A DNA stretch of 64,000 nucleotides from an uncultured Pseudomonadota bacterium (lineage in GTDB: Bacteria > Pseudomonadota > Gammaproteobacteria > Steroidobacterales > Steroidobacteraceae). Numbering within the stretch: the first letter of the stretch is position 1; each line of letters starts with the position of its first letter. The stretch is from contig CAIYLH010000105.1 in NCBI GenBank assembly GCA_903927005.1, positions 92,822 to 156,821 on the forward strand, in the 5' to 3' direction. Shown here in pieces: positions 46,565 through 55,712 of this stretch. The notes beneath the pieces are model-generated. The model ran no database searches and was not told the origin of the DNA. It saw only the letters and a program-made list of their open reading frames with translations. The position numbers and the translations under genes are program-made.

Positions 46565-48538
46565 TCAAGCAGCGTTTGCGATGACCTCGAGGAACGCGGC
46601 ACCGTAGCGCTCGATCTTCGCCGGCCCCAGCCCCGGCACCTGCTGCAGCAGCACCGGCGAACTGGGTTGCAGTCGCGCAAGCTCGCGCAACGTGCGGTCA
46701 TGGGCGACCACGTAGGCCGGCACCTGCTCGGCAGTCGCCAGTCGCAAGCGACAGTCGCGCAGGCGGTCGAACAGCGCCTGTTCGCGCGCATCGAGCGCCT
46801 CCTCGTCGCGCGGCAGCGGGCGTGCGCCGCGGCGCTGCTGCATGCCACGCGCAGGCCGCAGTGCAGGCGGCGGCAGCCAGCGGGCCTCGCGCGTGCCGCG
46901 CATCACCGCCGCGCCATCGGCGGTCAGTCGCACCACCGGATGCTCGTCGCCGGTGAACTCAACCCAGCCGGCGGTGACGCAGCGCGTCAGCGCCCGCTGC
47001 ACCCAGTCCGCAGGCCGATCACGAAGTCGCCCGAACGTGGGCACCAGGTGCAGCCCCAGTCGTTCGAGCCGCTCCTCGCTCTCCCCGCACAGCAGGCGCA
47101 CGACCTGCTTGAGGCCAAAGCGCCCGCTGATGCGCGCGACGCCCGACAGCAGGATCCGCGCAAGCTCGGTCGCATCGCCCTCCGCCGGCGCAACTTCCAG
47201 CGCCGTGCAGACATCGCAACGACCGCAACCGGCCAGCGTCTCTGCCTCATCGCCGAAGTACCGCAGAATTGCGTCGTGGCGACAGCTGCCGCCCTCGGCC
47301 CAGCGGATCAGTTCAAGAAACAGGTTCCACTTGTGGGCCACCACTTCCGGCAACGGCGCGATCTCATCGTTCGATCGCTCCAAAAGCCGCCGCCGCAGCG
47401 GCAGGTCCTGCTGCGACCAGCACATCAACCCGATGGCATCGCCCCCGTCACGGCCAGCGCGACCCACTTCCTGGTAGTAAGCCTCGACCGAGCCGGGCGG
47501 ACCGAGATGGATCACTGCGCGCACATCACTGCGATCGATGCCCATGCCGAACGCATTGGTGGCGCAGACCACGTCGACGCGCTGCTCCATGAATGCCGCC
47601 TGCGCCTCGGCGCGCGTCACCGGGTCCAGCCCCGCGTGATACGAAACAGCACGGCGCCCCTGCGTCACCAACCGCGCGGCCTCCTCGTCGGCGAGCCGGC
47701 GGGTAGGCGAATAGAGAATCGCGGCACCCCCGTCGGCGAGCGCCTCGGCGAGCGCCGCGTCGGTCTGCGCCTGACGCTCGCGCCCACCGCTGACCTCCAC
47801 CGCCCGCAACGCCAGGTTCGGGCGCGCGAAGCCGCGGATCAGCTGCGGTGTATCGACCGGCAAGCCGAGCCGCACGATGATCTCGTCGCGGACAACCGGC
47901 GTCGCGGTGGCCGTGCACGCGAACACGTGCGGCGGCGCCAGATCGCGAATCAGCGCGCCGATCTCGAGGTATTCCGGCCTGAAGTCGTGGCCCCACTCGC
48001 TGATGCAGTGCGCCTCGTCGATCGCGATCAGCGGACAGGACAGCGCCCGCAAGCGGGCGCGGAAGTCACCCGATACCAGTCGCTCGGGGGCCACATAGAC
48101 AAGCCGGTACTCACCGCGTGCCATGCCCTCCAGTCGCTCGCGCAGCGTCGATGGATCGAGGGTCGAGGCCAGATAGGTGGCGGCGACGCCGCGAGCGCGC
48201 AGACCCTCGACCTGATCCTGCATCAGCGCGATCAGCGGCGAGACGACGAGCGTCGTGCCCGGCAACAGCAGTGCAGGCAACTGGTAGCACAGACTCTTGC
48301 CGCCACCAGTGGGCGCGACCAGCAGTACACGGCGCCGTTCCAGCAGCATCTCGACCGCTTCGCGCTGGCCCGGCCGAAAGTGGTCGTAACCGAGCGTGGC
48401 CAGAGCCGTATCGAGGGTGGCGGGGCGGTCGGACAAGGGCGGGGCATACTCGACGAAGGAGGGGGCGGCAGCGTGCCGGGTCGCTGCCCGCGACGCAAGG
48501 GTGATTACTGCGCCAAAGCGCGGCAAATGCGCCGGCAT
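46565..48538 (-). CDS. recQ: ATP-dependent DNA helicase RecQ
   Basis: 657 residues: motif I LVAPTGGGKSLCYQLPAL, DEAH box IDEAHCISEWGHDFRPEY, motif VI region YYQEVGRAGRDGG, a zinc-binding region (CRHDAILRYFGD, CGRCDVC) and an HRDC-like C-terminus ending VPGLGPAKIERYGAAFLEVI. RecQ unwinds DNA 3'-5' in repair and recombination. The start, 2 bases after the NamZ-like gene's stop, indicates co-transcription. The N-terminal ~35 residues before TALATLGYDHFRPGQREAV are not conserved, so a later start is possible. Confidence 0.95.
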   Translation of the reverse strand: MPAHLPRFGAVITLASRAATRHAAAPSFVEYAPPLSDRPATLDTALATLGYDHFRPGQREAVEMLLERRRVLLVAPTGGGKSLCYQLPALLLPGTTLVVSPLIALMQDQVEGLRARGVAATYLASTLDPSTLRERLEGMARGEYRLVYVAPERLVSGDFRARLRALSCPLIAIDEAHCISEWGHDFRPEYLEIGALIRDLAPPHVFACTATATPVVRDEIIVRLGLPVDTPQLIRGFARPNLALRAVEVSGGRERQAQTDAALAEALADGGAAILYSPTRRLADEEAARLVTQGRRAVSYHAGLDPVTRAEAQAAFMEQRVDVVCATNAFGMGIDRSDVRAVIHLGPPGSVEAYYQEVGRAGRDGGDAIGLMCWSQQDLPLRRRLLERSNDEIAPLPEVVAHKWNLFLELIRWAEGGSCRHDAILRYFGDEAETLAGCGRCDVCTALEVAPAEGDATELARILLSGVARISGRFGLKQVVRLLCGESEERLERLGLHLVPTFGRLRDRPADWVQRALTRCVTAGWVEFTGDEHPVVRLTADGAAVMRGTREARWLPPPALRPARGMQQRRGARPLPRDEEALDAREQALFDRLRDCRLRLATAEQVPAYVVAHDRTLRELARLQPSSPVLLQQVPGLGPAKIERYGAAFLEVIANAA

Positions 48539-48540
48539 GC

Positions 48541-49749
48541 TCAGCGGTAGAGGAGCAGCGCCTCACGCTCGTCGCGCCATGCGGACTCGTCGCGCGCGGC
48601 GAGCGCGTCAAGATCGGCGGCGGTTGCGTGCGGATCATCGACCCACTCGCGCAGCAGCGACGAGCCGTTGATCAGGTCGATCGCGAGCCGGCCCTGCTCG
48701 TATTCGTAGGCGAAGTCGCGCCACAGCGGGTAATCGGGACGCAGCGTCCGTATGGCCTTGAACGCGGCCGCGATCAGGCGCCACGGCCGAAACGCGTCGT
48801 GGTCGTAGCCGGGATCATCGACATGAATCTGCAGGCCACCACACAGCTGGCCGGCATGCTTGTGGAAGGTGGGCTCAAACCAGCATGGCCGCAGCCGGCA
48901 GCCATTGAGCCAGTCCGGCGCGATGCGCCGCATCGCCGCGAGCAGGGTTTCGCCGTCCAGGTCAGGCGCGCCGAACAATTCCAGCGGTCGCGTCGTGCCT
49001 CGACCTTCCGACAGCGTCGCACCCTCCAGCATCACGGTGCCGGCGTAGCAGCGCGCCATCGCCAGACTCGCGGCGTTCGGGCTGGGGTTGACCCAGCTGC
49101 GCTCCAGTACAGGCCAGCCGTGACCCGGCGCCACGGCCGGCTCCCAGCCCTGCAAGGTGACTACGCGGTAATCGACGGCGAGTCCGAACTCACGCACGAA
49201 CCAGTGGCCCGCCTCACCCAGCGTCAACCCGTGACGCATCGGCAGCCGGCCGGCGCCGACAAAGCTTTCCCAGCCAGCGCGCAAGGCGAGACCCTCGACC
49301 GGACGGCCGGCGGGATTGGGGCGGTCGAGCACCCAGACGGACTTGCCATGGCGTGCGGCCGCCTCGAGTACGTAACGCAGCGTGGTCAGGAACGTATAGA
49401 TGCGACAGCCCAGGTCCTGCAGGTCGACCAGCAGCACATCGAACGTGTCGAGCATCGCGGTGGTCGGCCGACGCACCTCGCCGTACAGGCTGTACACGGG
49501 AATGCCGCGCCGCGGGTCGAGAAAGTCCTGCGACTCAACCATGTTGTCCTGCTTGTCGCCACGCAGGCCGTGCTGGGGGCCGAAGGCCGCCGTGAGCCGT
49601 ACATCGTCGAGGCAGGCAAGCGCGTCGAGCGAGTGACTCAAGGTCGCGGTCACCGAGGCGGGGTGCGCGAGCAGCGCCACTCGACGGCCATGCAGCGCGC
49701 GGCGCAGCTCCGGCTCGGCAATCAGCCGATCTATACCGAAACGGATCAT
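48541..49749 (-). CDS. DUF1343 protein (NamZ-like exo-beta-N-acetylmuramidase)
   Basis: 402 residues with the DUF1343 signatures AAFGPQHGLRGDKQDNMVES, VYSLYGEVRRPT, LLVDLQDLGCRIYTFLTTL and LDRPNPAGR. The family includes NamZ, which removes MurNAc from peptidoglycan fragments. No signal peptide is visible, so it may act on recovered muropeptides in the cytoplasm, unlike exported members. It overlaps the DOMON-like gene by 4 bases upstream. Confidence 0.9.
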   Translation of the reverse strand: MIRFGIDRLIAEPELRRALHGRRVALLAHPASVTATLSHSLDALACLDDVRLTAAFGPQHGLRGDKQDNMVESQDFLDPRRGIPVYSLYGEVRRPTTAMLDTFDVLLVDLQDLGCRIYTFLTTLRYVLEAAARHGKSVWVLDRPNPAGRPVEGLALRAGWESFVGAGRLPMRHGLTLGEAGHWFVREFGLAVDYRVVTLQGWEPAVAPGHGWPVLERSWVNPSPNAASLAMARCYAGTVMLEGATLSEGRGTTRPLELFGAPDLDGETLLAAMRRIAPDWLNGCRLRPCWFEPTFHKHAGQLCGGLQIHVDDPGYDHDAFRPWRLIAAAFKAIRTLRPDYPLWRDFAYEYEQGRLAIDLINGSSLLREWVDDPHATAADLDALAARDESAWRDEREALLLYR

Positions 49750-50309
49750 CGCGCGGCCCGCCGGTCCAGACGCAGCATGAAGCTGCGCGCATCGTGGAAG
49801 TCAGGCCGCTCGAGCGGATGATGTAGCGCGTGGTGCCGCAGCTGACCATCCACGCCCTCGACGACCGCCGTGAGCCCAACCTCCAGCAGCGCAGGGTCAC
49901 CGAGCATCGCCCAAGCCACCGGCTCGACGCGTGACAAGAGTTCGAGCCGGCTGGGTGTGCGCGTCACCTCCATGGCCGGCGCAGCCAGCGCCGGCATCGG
50001 CGCAGGCGTGCGATAAGCCGAGAACGCGTAGGCGGCCCACTCGCCCGACGGGGAAAGGTTGAACTCGAGGTAATCCGGACCACCCGGATGACCGACAAAC
50101 ACCTCACAGCAAGTGTGCCGCCACAGGCCGTCAGTCCTGACGGGCAGCGCAAGCGATGGCACGCGCACCTCGTCCAGCGCGCCTTCCAGCACGAAGCGCA
50201 ACTCCAGCGCACCATCGGCGGCAAGCCGGGCGTACGCCTCCAGCGCGAGCGCGGCGGCGTACGGCGGCGACGCCGGGTGAAGCAGCAAGTGCGAGGTCAG
50301 CTGTCGCAT
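49746..50309 (-). CDS. DOMON-like domain protein
   Basis: 187 residues: RTDGLWRHTCCEVFVGHPGG, YLEFNLSPSGEWAAYAFSAY and FHDARSFMLRLDR fit a DOMON-like domain, a beta-sandwich that can bind heme or sugar. No signal peptide or partner domain is seen. The four-base overlap with the NamZ-like gene suggests a linked role, unknown at present. Confidence 0.75.
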   Translation of the reverse strand: MRQLTSHLLLHPASPPYAAALALEAYARLAADGALELRFVLEGALDEVRVPSLALPVRTDGLWRHTCCEVFVGHPGGPDYLEFNLSPSGEWAAYAFSAYRTPAPMPALAAPAMEVTRTPSRLELLSRVEPVAWAMLGDPALLEVGLTAVVEGVDGQLRHHALHHPLERPDFHDARSFMLRLDRRAAR

Positions 50310-50343
50310 CGGGTCATGCTACCGCGTTCATGCCCAACACCGT

Positions 50344-50991
50344 TCAGCGGGCGCGCCGGAATGTCAGGTTGTAGCGCAGCGCGCCGGCCTCCGCTCGCAC
50401 GGGCAGCCGGCGCACGCCGTGATACCCGGCGCGTGCCCGCCCACCCCACACCAGCACGTCACCGTCCACCAGCGGCACGCGCGTCGGCGGACCCTGGCGG
50501 CTCGCGCCGTACCACAGGAACACGGCCGGCAGGCCGATCGACACCGAGACGATCGGGTGGCGCAGGTCATGTTCATCAAAATCGCGGTGCGTGCCCATCT
50601 GGGCGCCCGGCGCATAGCGGTTCACCAGGCAGCAGTCCGGCGCGAAGCCCGGAAAGCCGGCGGTCGCGGCGGCGCGCGCTGCAAGCTCGGCCAGCGCGAG
50701 CGGCATTGCGGGCCAAGGCAGATCACTGCCCGGGTCACGCTCGAGGTAGCGGTAGCCACGCGCGTCGCTGTGCCACCCCCACGCGCCACAATTGGTCATC
50801 GCGACCGACATGCTGCCGCCGCCCGGCGTGGACAGGTGCCGGAACGGCGCCGCTGCGGCGATCGCGTCGATGGCCGAGCGCAGCGCCGCCGTGGGCGCAA
50901 ATCTGCGCAGCAGCACGACCTCCTCGGCAACGAAGGAAACCGCCGGGAGGGCAGCGCTGGGCAACAGCTCGGTTTGCAGGGGAGGGGGCAT
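50344..50991 (-). CDS. alkB: DNA oxidative demethylase AlkB
   Basis: 215 residues, matching the 216 of E. coli AlkB. Seen: MTNCGAWGWHSDARGYRY, iron site HRD in GAQMGTHRDFDEHDL, second His in RAGYHGVRR and 2-oxoglutarate Arg region LRYNLTFRR. It removes methyl groups from 1-meA and 3-meC in DNA using iron and 2-oxoglutarate. ATG 50991 is used, since the track's extra 22 residues lack family support. No Ada box was noticed. Confidence 0.95.
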   Translation of the reverse strand: MPPPLQTELLPSAALPAVSFVAEEVVLLRRFAPTAALRSAIDAIAAAAPFRHLSTPGGGSMSVAMTNCGAWGWHSDARGYRYLERDPGSDLPWPAMPLALAELAARAAATAGFPGFAPDCCLVNRYAPGAQMGTHRDFDEHDLRHPIVSVSIGLPAVFLWYGASRQGPPTRVPLVDGDVLVWGGRARAGYHGVRRLPVRAEAGALRYNLTFRRAR

Positions 50992-51125
50992 CGGTCCGAC
51001 CGACAGAAGGCGGGAAATTACCGCGATTACAGTATGTTGCCAGTCAACGCCGGACATGTGAGAGTGAATTCTTGGCCCACGGGCAGGGGTTTTCGCTAGG
51101 CTAGGGTCCTAGGGAGTGCCTACGA

Positions 51126-51791
51126 ATGTCGATTACGATCCTCGAAGAACGCCCGTTGGGCGCGCAGACCGTGCGCGGCACAGTGCTATTCGTGGACCTG
51201 CGCGGCTATACGACACTGGCGGAGGGCTTGAGCCCAGACACCGTCGCCGCCCTGCTCGAGGAGTTCTTCAGCACCCTGACCCCCTCCGTGGACCGCAACG
51301 GCGGCACCGTGTTCCACCTGGCGGGTGACTCGCTGATGGCCGGCTTCGGACTGGCCGACGACTCGGTGGCGCCCGTCCGGGCAGCGATCGATGCCAGCCG
51401 CGCGATGATCGCCGCCTTCCAGCCGGTCTCGATCAACTGGGAACGGCGACTGGGCATCCCGACCGGCATCGGCGTCGGCGTGCACGTTGGCAATCTCGCG
51501 TTCGTCGCGCTAGGCCCGCCGTCACTGCGCCGGGCCACGTTGGTCGGCGACACCGTCAACGTCGCTGCGCGCCTCTGCCAGCGCGCCCGGGCGGGCGAGG
51601 TTCTGTTTTCAGCCGGTGTCGCCGCATCCCTCGACCCCGCTGCGGCGGGCGACGTGATCCCCCTGCCGGCGCTATCGCTGCGCGGCCGCGCCTCGCCAGT
51701 GGCGATCTACTGCGTACCTGCGCCTGCGCGCGCAGGCGCGCTGATTCGTCACGATGAGATGACCTCGGTGCCGCCTGCACAAAATTCCTGA
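51126..51791 (+). CDS. Class III adenylate/guanylate cyclase domain protein
   Basis: 221 residues, nearly all one cyclase domain: TVLFVDLRGYTTLAEGL (metal Asp), VFHLAGDSLMAGFG (second metal Asp), GIGVGVHVGNLAF and LVGDTVNVAARLCQRA. It should make cAMP (or cGMP) in the cytoplasm. No sensory or membrane domain is attached, so its regulator must be separate. It is followed 57 bases later by a cytochrome b561 gene. Confidence 0.9.
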   Translation: MSITILEERPLGAQTVRGTVLFVDLRGYTTLAEGLSPDTVAALLEEFFSTLTPSVDRNGGTVFHLAGDSLMAGFGLADDSVAPVRAAIDASRAMIAAFQPVSINWERRLGIPTGIGVGVHVGNLAFVALGPPSLRRATLVGDTVNVAARLCQRARAGEVLFSAGVAASLDPAAAGDVIPLPALSLRGRASPVAIYCVPAPARAGALIRHDEMTSVPPAQNS

Positions 51792-51848
51792 GCGACGCGG
51801 CCACCCTACGCCGCTGCGCTATTTCCGCTCTACGCCGGAGACATCACG

Positions 51849-52388
51849 ATGAACCAAGCCAGCCAGACCGCCACCCGTCGCTACAATTCAGTCGCAAAGG
51901 CCCTCCACTGGGCGATCGCACTGCTGATCTTCGCCCAGTTCGCCATCGCCTGGACCATGCCGGAAGTGCACAAGGGCACGCTGCCCGTTGGCGAAATCCA
52001 CTGGCACATCGTGGTCGGCATACTGATCCTGCTACTGGTAGCGGTGCGCATCGTCTGGCGCGTCGTCCGCCCACCGGTGACCGTCGGCGTCGAGAGCGGC
52101 CTGCAGCACCGCGTTGCGCAGCTGACCCATGGCGTGCTGTACCTGTGCATGCTGGTCGTGCCCGTGCTGGGCTGGGCCAATGCCAACGCGCGCGACTGGA
52201 GCGCCGAGCTGTGCACCGGCTTCGGCTTGCCAAAGATCATGGCCAGTGGCGACCGATTCGGGCTCGACCTCGGCGACGTCCACGGCACGCTCGCAACGGT
52301 CATGCTGGTAATCATTGGCCTGCACGTCGCGGCGGGCCTCTACCATCACATCGTACTCAAGGACGACACGCTGCAGCGGATGCGCTGA
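51849..52388 (+). CDS. Cytochrome b561 (CybB-like)
   Basis: 179 residues with four membrane helices (WAIALLIFAQFAIAWTM, IVVGILILLLVAVRIVWRV, LYLCMLVVPVLGWANA, GTLATVMLVIIGLHVAAGLYHHI) and paired heme-binding His residues at about 20, 52 and 145-165. Members pass electrons from quinol in the inner membrane (superoxide:quinone oxidoreductase in E. coli). ATG 51849 follows GGAG at 8 bases. Confidence 0.93.
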   Translation: MNQASQTATRRYNSVAKALHWAIALLIFAQFAIAWTMPEVHKGTLPVGEIHWHIVVGILILLLVAVRIVWRVVRPPVTVGVESGLQHRVAQLTHGVLYLCMLVVPVLGWANANARDWSAELCTGFGLPKIMASGDRFGLDLGDVHGTLATVMLVIIGLHVAAGLYHHIVLKDDTLQRMR

Positions 52389-52397
52389 GCGCCACCC

Positions 52398-52431
52398 GCG
52401 TCGACGCCGCCTAAAGCGCTGGCGTCGACGC
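52398..52431. terminator. Bidirectional hairpin between cytochrome b561 and GNAT genes
   Basis: GCGTCGACGCC/GGCGTCGACGC, an 11-bp perfect stem with a 12-base loop between convergent genes. No T-run on either side. Confidence 0.5.
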
Positions 52432-53079
52432 CGTCAGGCACTCGCCGAGTGTCTGACGCTGGCGGCCTGCGGCGTCGAAGTTGGCCGGTGCCAGCCAGCG
52501 CTCGTAGCCCACCCGCAGCAGCGGCCAATCCGCGTCGATGATCGCGTACCAGGCGGTATCGCGATTCTCGCCCTTGACCCACAGGTGCTGGCGAAACACG
52601 CCCTCGAATTGGAAGCCGAAGCGCAGCGCCGCCCGCCGTGACGGCGCGTTCAGTGCATTGCACTTCCACTCGAAACGGCGATAGCCAAGCTCATCAAAGA
52701 CATATCGAGCCATCAGCCACAGCGCCTCGGTCGCGAGCCGCGAGCGCGCCATCGCGCCCCCCCAGAGGATGTGTCCAATCTCGATCACCCCGTGCTCGGG
52801 CGTGATACGCAGCAGCGACTGCCTGCCTACCGCACGGCCGGTGACGCGCTCGACGCAGGCGAAGAACAGCGGATCCGAGCTGCTCGCGCTGCTGGCCGCC
52901 CAATCGACGAGCTCGTCCACCGCCGCTGGCGGTAAGTCCGGCAAATATCGATACAACGCTGGCGCCTCGGTCGGCGGCAGACTCGCGTACAGGTCAGCCG
53001 CATGCGCTCGCGTCAACGGCTCGAGTCGCAGGTAGCGCCCTTCAAGGATCCGGCGTTCAGGTCGAGGGGAGGGCAGCAC
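52411..53079 (-). CDS. GNAT-family acetyltransferase (RimJ/RimL-like)
   Basis: 222 residues: LEGRYLRLEPLTRAHAADLY near the start, VIEIGHILWGGAMARSRLATEAL (acetyl-CoA loop region), YRRFEWKCNALNAPSRRAALR FGF typical of RimJ/RimL N-acetyltransferases. It acetylates an amine, possibly a protein N-terminus or small molecule. GTG start at 53079. Converges on cytochrome b561 gene. Confidence 0.88.
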   Translation of the reverse strand: MLPSPRPERRILEGRYLRLEPLTRAHAADLYASLPPTEAPALYRYLPDLPPAAVDELVDWAASSASSSDPLFFACVERVTGRAVGRQSLLRITPEHGVIEIGHILWGGAMARSRLATEALWLMARYVFDELGYRRFEWKCNALNAPSRRAALRFGFQFEGVFRQHLWVKGENRDTAWYAIIDADWPLLRVGYERWLAPANFDAAGRQRQTLGECLTASTPAL

Positions 53080-53424
53080 AGGTCGCTCCTAGCAAGTGAC
53101 GCGGGAAGGCCCCCGAGCATAGCAACCCATGGATTAGCGAGGCCGGCTGCGGTTTCCTGCTGCACAGGCAGATCGCGGGCGTGGCCATCGCACCGAGATA
53201 GCGCACAACACGCGTGCGGCGCACAAAATTGGTGCAGATAAAGCCCTTGCCCAGGCTCCACGCTCTTTCAACCTCTTGTTTTTAAAATTATTTTTAACTA
53301 CTGCGAATAGGCACATTTCGTGCATTCCTATGCACCGGGCTTGCCCACGGGTAGCGCGTCGCACTGGATTGCACCGCCCGGACAGCCGCTGACAACTAGA
53401 TCCGGACCAGTTCTCGGGGTACTC
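53080..53424. promoter_or_regulatory. Non-coding upstream region of amtB with NtrC-like half sites
   Basis: No gene is supported in these 345 bases. GGTGCA (53231-53236) and TGCACC (53331-53336) are half-sites like those of NtrC, and TGG-tgcagataaa-GC (53230-53244) has the GG-N10-GC spacing of sigma-54 promoters, with weak match otherwise. An AT-rich tract spans about 53276-53300. Confidence 0.3.
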
Positions 53425-54732
53425 GTGCAAAATCCAATCGTGGCGCGCCATCGGCGTGCCATCGGCGCGTTGTCATCGCTGCTGCCCGGCGTTGCCCTGG
53501 CGGCACCGACCGCAATTGATCACGGCGACACAGCTTGGATGATCACGGCCACCGCGCTCGTGCTCTTCATGACCCTGCCCGGGCTGCTCGCCTTCTACGG
53601 CGGCCTGGTGCGCTCCTAGAACGTCCTGTCCGTGCTGATGCAGTGCACGGCGATCACGGCAGTCGTCTCGGTCCTGTGGGTCGCCGGCGCGTATGGACTG
53701 GCATATGGCAATGGCGGCGCCGCGCAGGCGTGGATCGGCAGCTTGTCGTGGTCGATGTTTGCGACCGGCGCGCGGGATGCCGTCGCCGGACGAATCCCGG
53801 AAAGTGTCTTTGCGATGTTTGAAATGACCTTTGCGATCATTACGCCAGCGCTGGTGATCGGCGGATTCGCCGAGCGACTGCGCTTCTCGGCAGTGATCGG
53901 CTTTACCGTACTGTGGTTACTGCTGGTGTACGTGCCGATCGCGCACTGGGTATGGGGCGGCGGCTGGCTCGCGCAACTCGGCGTACTCGACTTCGCCGGC
54001 GGCATCGTGGTGCATGTCAGCGCCGGCACCGCCGCGCTCGTGACGGCCCTCGTCGTCGGTCCGCGCCGCGGCTTTCCCCACACACCCATGACACCGCACT
54101 CGCTGCCAATGACGGTAATGGGCGCCGGGATGCTCTGGGTAGGCTGGTTTGGCTTCAATGCCGGTAGCGCGCTCGAGGCAAACGGCAGCGCCGGCATGGC
54201 GATGCTGGTCACCCACACCGGCGCCGCTGCCGGCGCCCTGGCGTGGATGACCATCGAGTGGCTGCGCTATGGCAAACCGTCGGTGCTGGGCATCGTCACC
54301 GGCATGGTCGCCGGTCTAGGCACCATCACCGCCGCCTCCGGCTTCGTCGGACCGCTGGGCGGACTGGTGATCGGAGCGATCGCAGGCTCGGTCTGCTTCC
54401 TCGCGACGCAGTTACTCAAGCGGGTGTTACACATCGACGATTCGCTCGACGTCTCGCCCGTGCACGGTATTGGCGGTGTGGCCGGCTCACTGCTGACGGG
54501 CGTGTTCGTCGACGCGTCCCTCGGCGGCGTCGGCCTGGCGCAGGGCCGAACCATGCTCGGACAGGTCGGCATCCAGGCGATCGGCGTACTCGCGGCCATC
54601 GCGTGGTGCGCGCTCCTCACCTGGCTGATCCTGAAGCTGCTGGCCGCGACCACCGGGCTGCGCGTCGATGCCGATCAGGAAATGGAAGGCCTCGACCTCG
54701 CCGAACACGGTGAACGCGCCTACAACCCGTAA
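53425..54732 (+). pseudogene. amtB: Ammonium transporter AmtB with one in-frame TAG
   Basis: GTG 53425 opens a frame with a signal peptide, then the Amt first helix and FYGGLVRS, where TAG (53617-53619) interrupts before NVLSVLMQ; Amt proteins normally read GLVRxKNVLS, so AAG to TAG is the simplest change. The same frame continues to 54732 with the Amt motifs WVWGGGWLAQLGVLDFAGGIVVHVSAGTAA and DVSPVHGIGG. Everything else seems intact. It is either a fresh nonsense allele, a sequencing error, or read through. The track shows two ORFs. Confidence 0.9.
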
Positions 54733-54752
54733 TCGGGCCAGCCGGATCCCGC

Positions 54753-54769
54753 CTTAAGGATCCGATAAG
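54753..54769 (+). promoter_or_regulatory. PmrA/QseB-like box before the cytochrome/two-component operon
   Basis: CTTAAG-gatcc-GATAAG fits the (C/T)TTAA(G/T)-N5-(C/T)TTAA(G/T) pattern bound by PmrA/QseB-type regulators, with a perfect first half and a 4/6 second half. It overlaps the inverted repeat CGGATCC/GGATCCG (54743-54764). A regulator of that family is encoded in the downstream operon. Confidence 0.5.
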
Positions 54770-54776
54770 CCATACC

Positions 54777-54812
54777 CCGGTAGCGTTGCCCCATCGAAGG
54801 CAACGCTACCGG
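54777..54812 (+). repeat. 14-bp perfect hairpin just before the DUF1924 start codon
   Basis: CCGGTAGCGTTGCC-ccatcgaa-GGCAACGCTACCGG ends six bases before ATG 54819. It could terminate amtB transcripts or fold over the translation start region. Confidence 0.7.
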
Positions 54813-54818
54813 TGACAC

Positions 54819-55217
54819 ATGAAAGGCATCCTCCCTGCCCTGCTGCTGGCGGCCTGCACAGCCCCTGCGGCACTCGCAGGCTCTGCAGCGCCGCTACTGG
54901 CGGCGCTTGAAGCCGACGCGTCGCGCCAAGTAGGCGCCCCGGTCAGCGGCTCCCCAAGCCGCGGCGACACGTTCTTCCATACCCGCCGTGCAGAGTGGAG
55001 CTGCAGCTCCTGCCATACCGCGGATCCGCGCCAGACCGGCCGGCACGTGATCACGGGCAAGAACATCCGGCCGATGGCCCCGGCGGTGAACCCGGACCGG
55101 TTCGTCGACCGCGCAAAGACCGACAAATGGTTCCGGCGCAACTGCCAGGACGTGCTCGGCCGTCCCTGTTCGCTGCAGGAACAGGCGGACGTCGTCGCCT
55201 ACCTTGCCTCGCTCTGA
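54819..55217 (+). CDS. DUF1924 monoheme cytochrome c
   Basis: 132 residues: signal peptide (LPALLLAACTAPAALA), heme motif CSSCH in AEWSCSSCHTADPRQTG, and the DUF1924 features GKNIRPMAPAVNPDRF and KTDKWFRRNCQDVLGRPC. A periplasmic electron carrier. First gene of an operon with a diheme cytochrome, a cytochrome b and a two-component system, a known proteobacterial arrangement. No ribosome site is visible, because the upstream hairpin ends six bases from the ATG. Confidence 0.9.
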   Translation: MKGILPALLLAACTAPAALAGSAAPLLAALEADASRQVGAPVSGSPSRGDTFFHTRRAEWSCSSCHTADPRQTGRHVITGKNIRPMAPAVNPDRFVDRAKTDKWFRRNCQDVLGRPCSLQEQADVVAYLASL

Positions 55218-55229
55218 AGGAACTCTGCC

Positions 55230-55712
55230 ATGAATACCCGCCTACGAATGATTACCGATGCCATCGTCTGGGCGCTGTCGAGCGTCTTTCTGCTGGTGCT
55301 GCTCGCAACCTCGGCAGAGGCGGCCGCACCGCTCGATGGCGCCTCCGCGTGGCGCGAGGAATGCAGCAGCTGCCACATCGCGTTTCCGCCGCGTCTGCTG
55401 CCCGCCGCCTCATGGCAGGCGCTACTCGGCGGGCTGGACAAGCACTTTGGCGTCGATGCCTCGACCGACCCGGCGCATGGCGCGGCGATCAGCCAGTATC
55501 TGGCCGCACACGCCGGCCCGGCCACGAAGTCACCTGCGGCAAGTCCACCGCTGCGCATCACGACCCAGGGCTGGTTCGTGCATGAGCACGACGAACTGGC
55601 GCCCAGCGTGTGGGCGCGGCCCGCCGTGCGCAGTCGCGCCAACTGTAGCGCCTGCCATGCCGGCGCCGAGCGCGGCCAGTTCGACGAGGACAGCGTGAGG
55701 ATCCCAAAATGA
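55230..55712 (+). CDS. Diheme cytochrome c
   Basis: 160 residues with an N-terminal signal/anchor (IVWALSSVFLLVLLATSAEA) and two heme motifs, ECSSCHIAF (about residue 45) and NCSACHAGA (about residue 138). LPAASWQALLGGLDKHFGVDAS is typical of the DHC family. It likely passes electrons between the DUF1924 cytochrome and the membrane cytochrome b encoded next, which overlaps by four bases. AAGGA precedes the ATG. Confidence 0.92.
   Translation: MNTRLRMITDAIVWALSSVFLLVLLATSAEAAAPLDGASAWREECSSCHIAFPPRLLPAASWQALLGGLDKHFGVDASTDPAHGAAISQYLAAHAGPATKSPAASPPLRITTQGWFVHEHDELAPSVWARPAVRSRANCSACHAGAERGQFDEDSVRIPK

Noticed and set aside
53230-53244. Sigma-54 promoter for amtB
   Set aside because: GG-N10-GC spacing is right but both boxes match poorly; kept only as a note in the intergenic entry.
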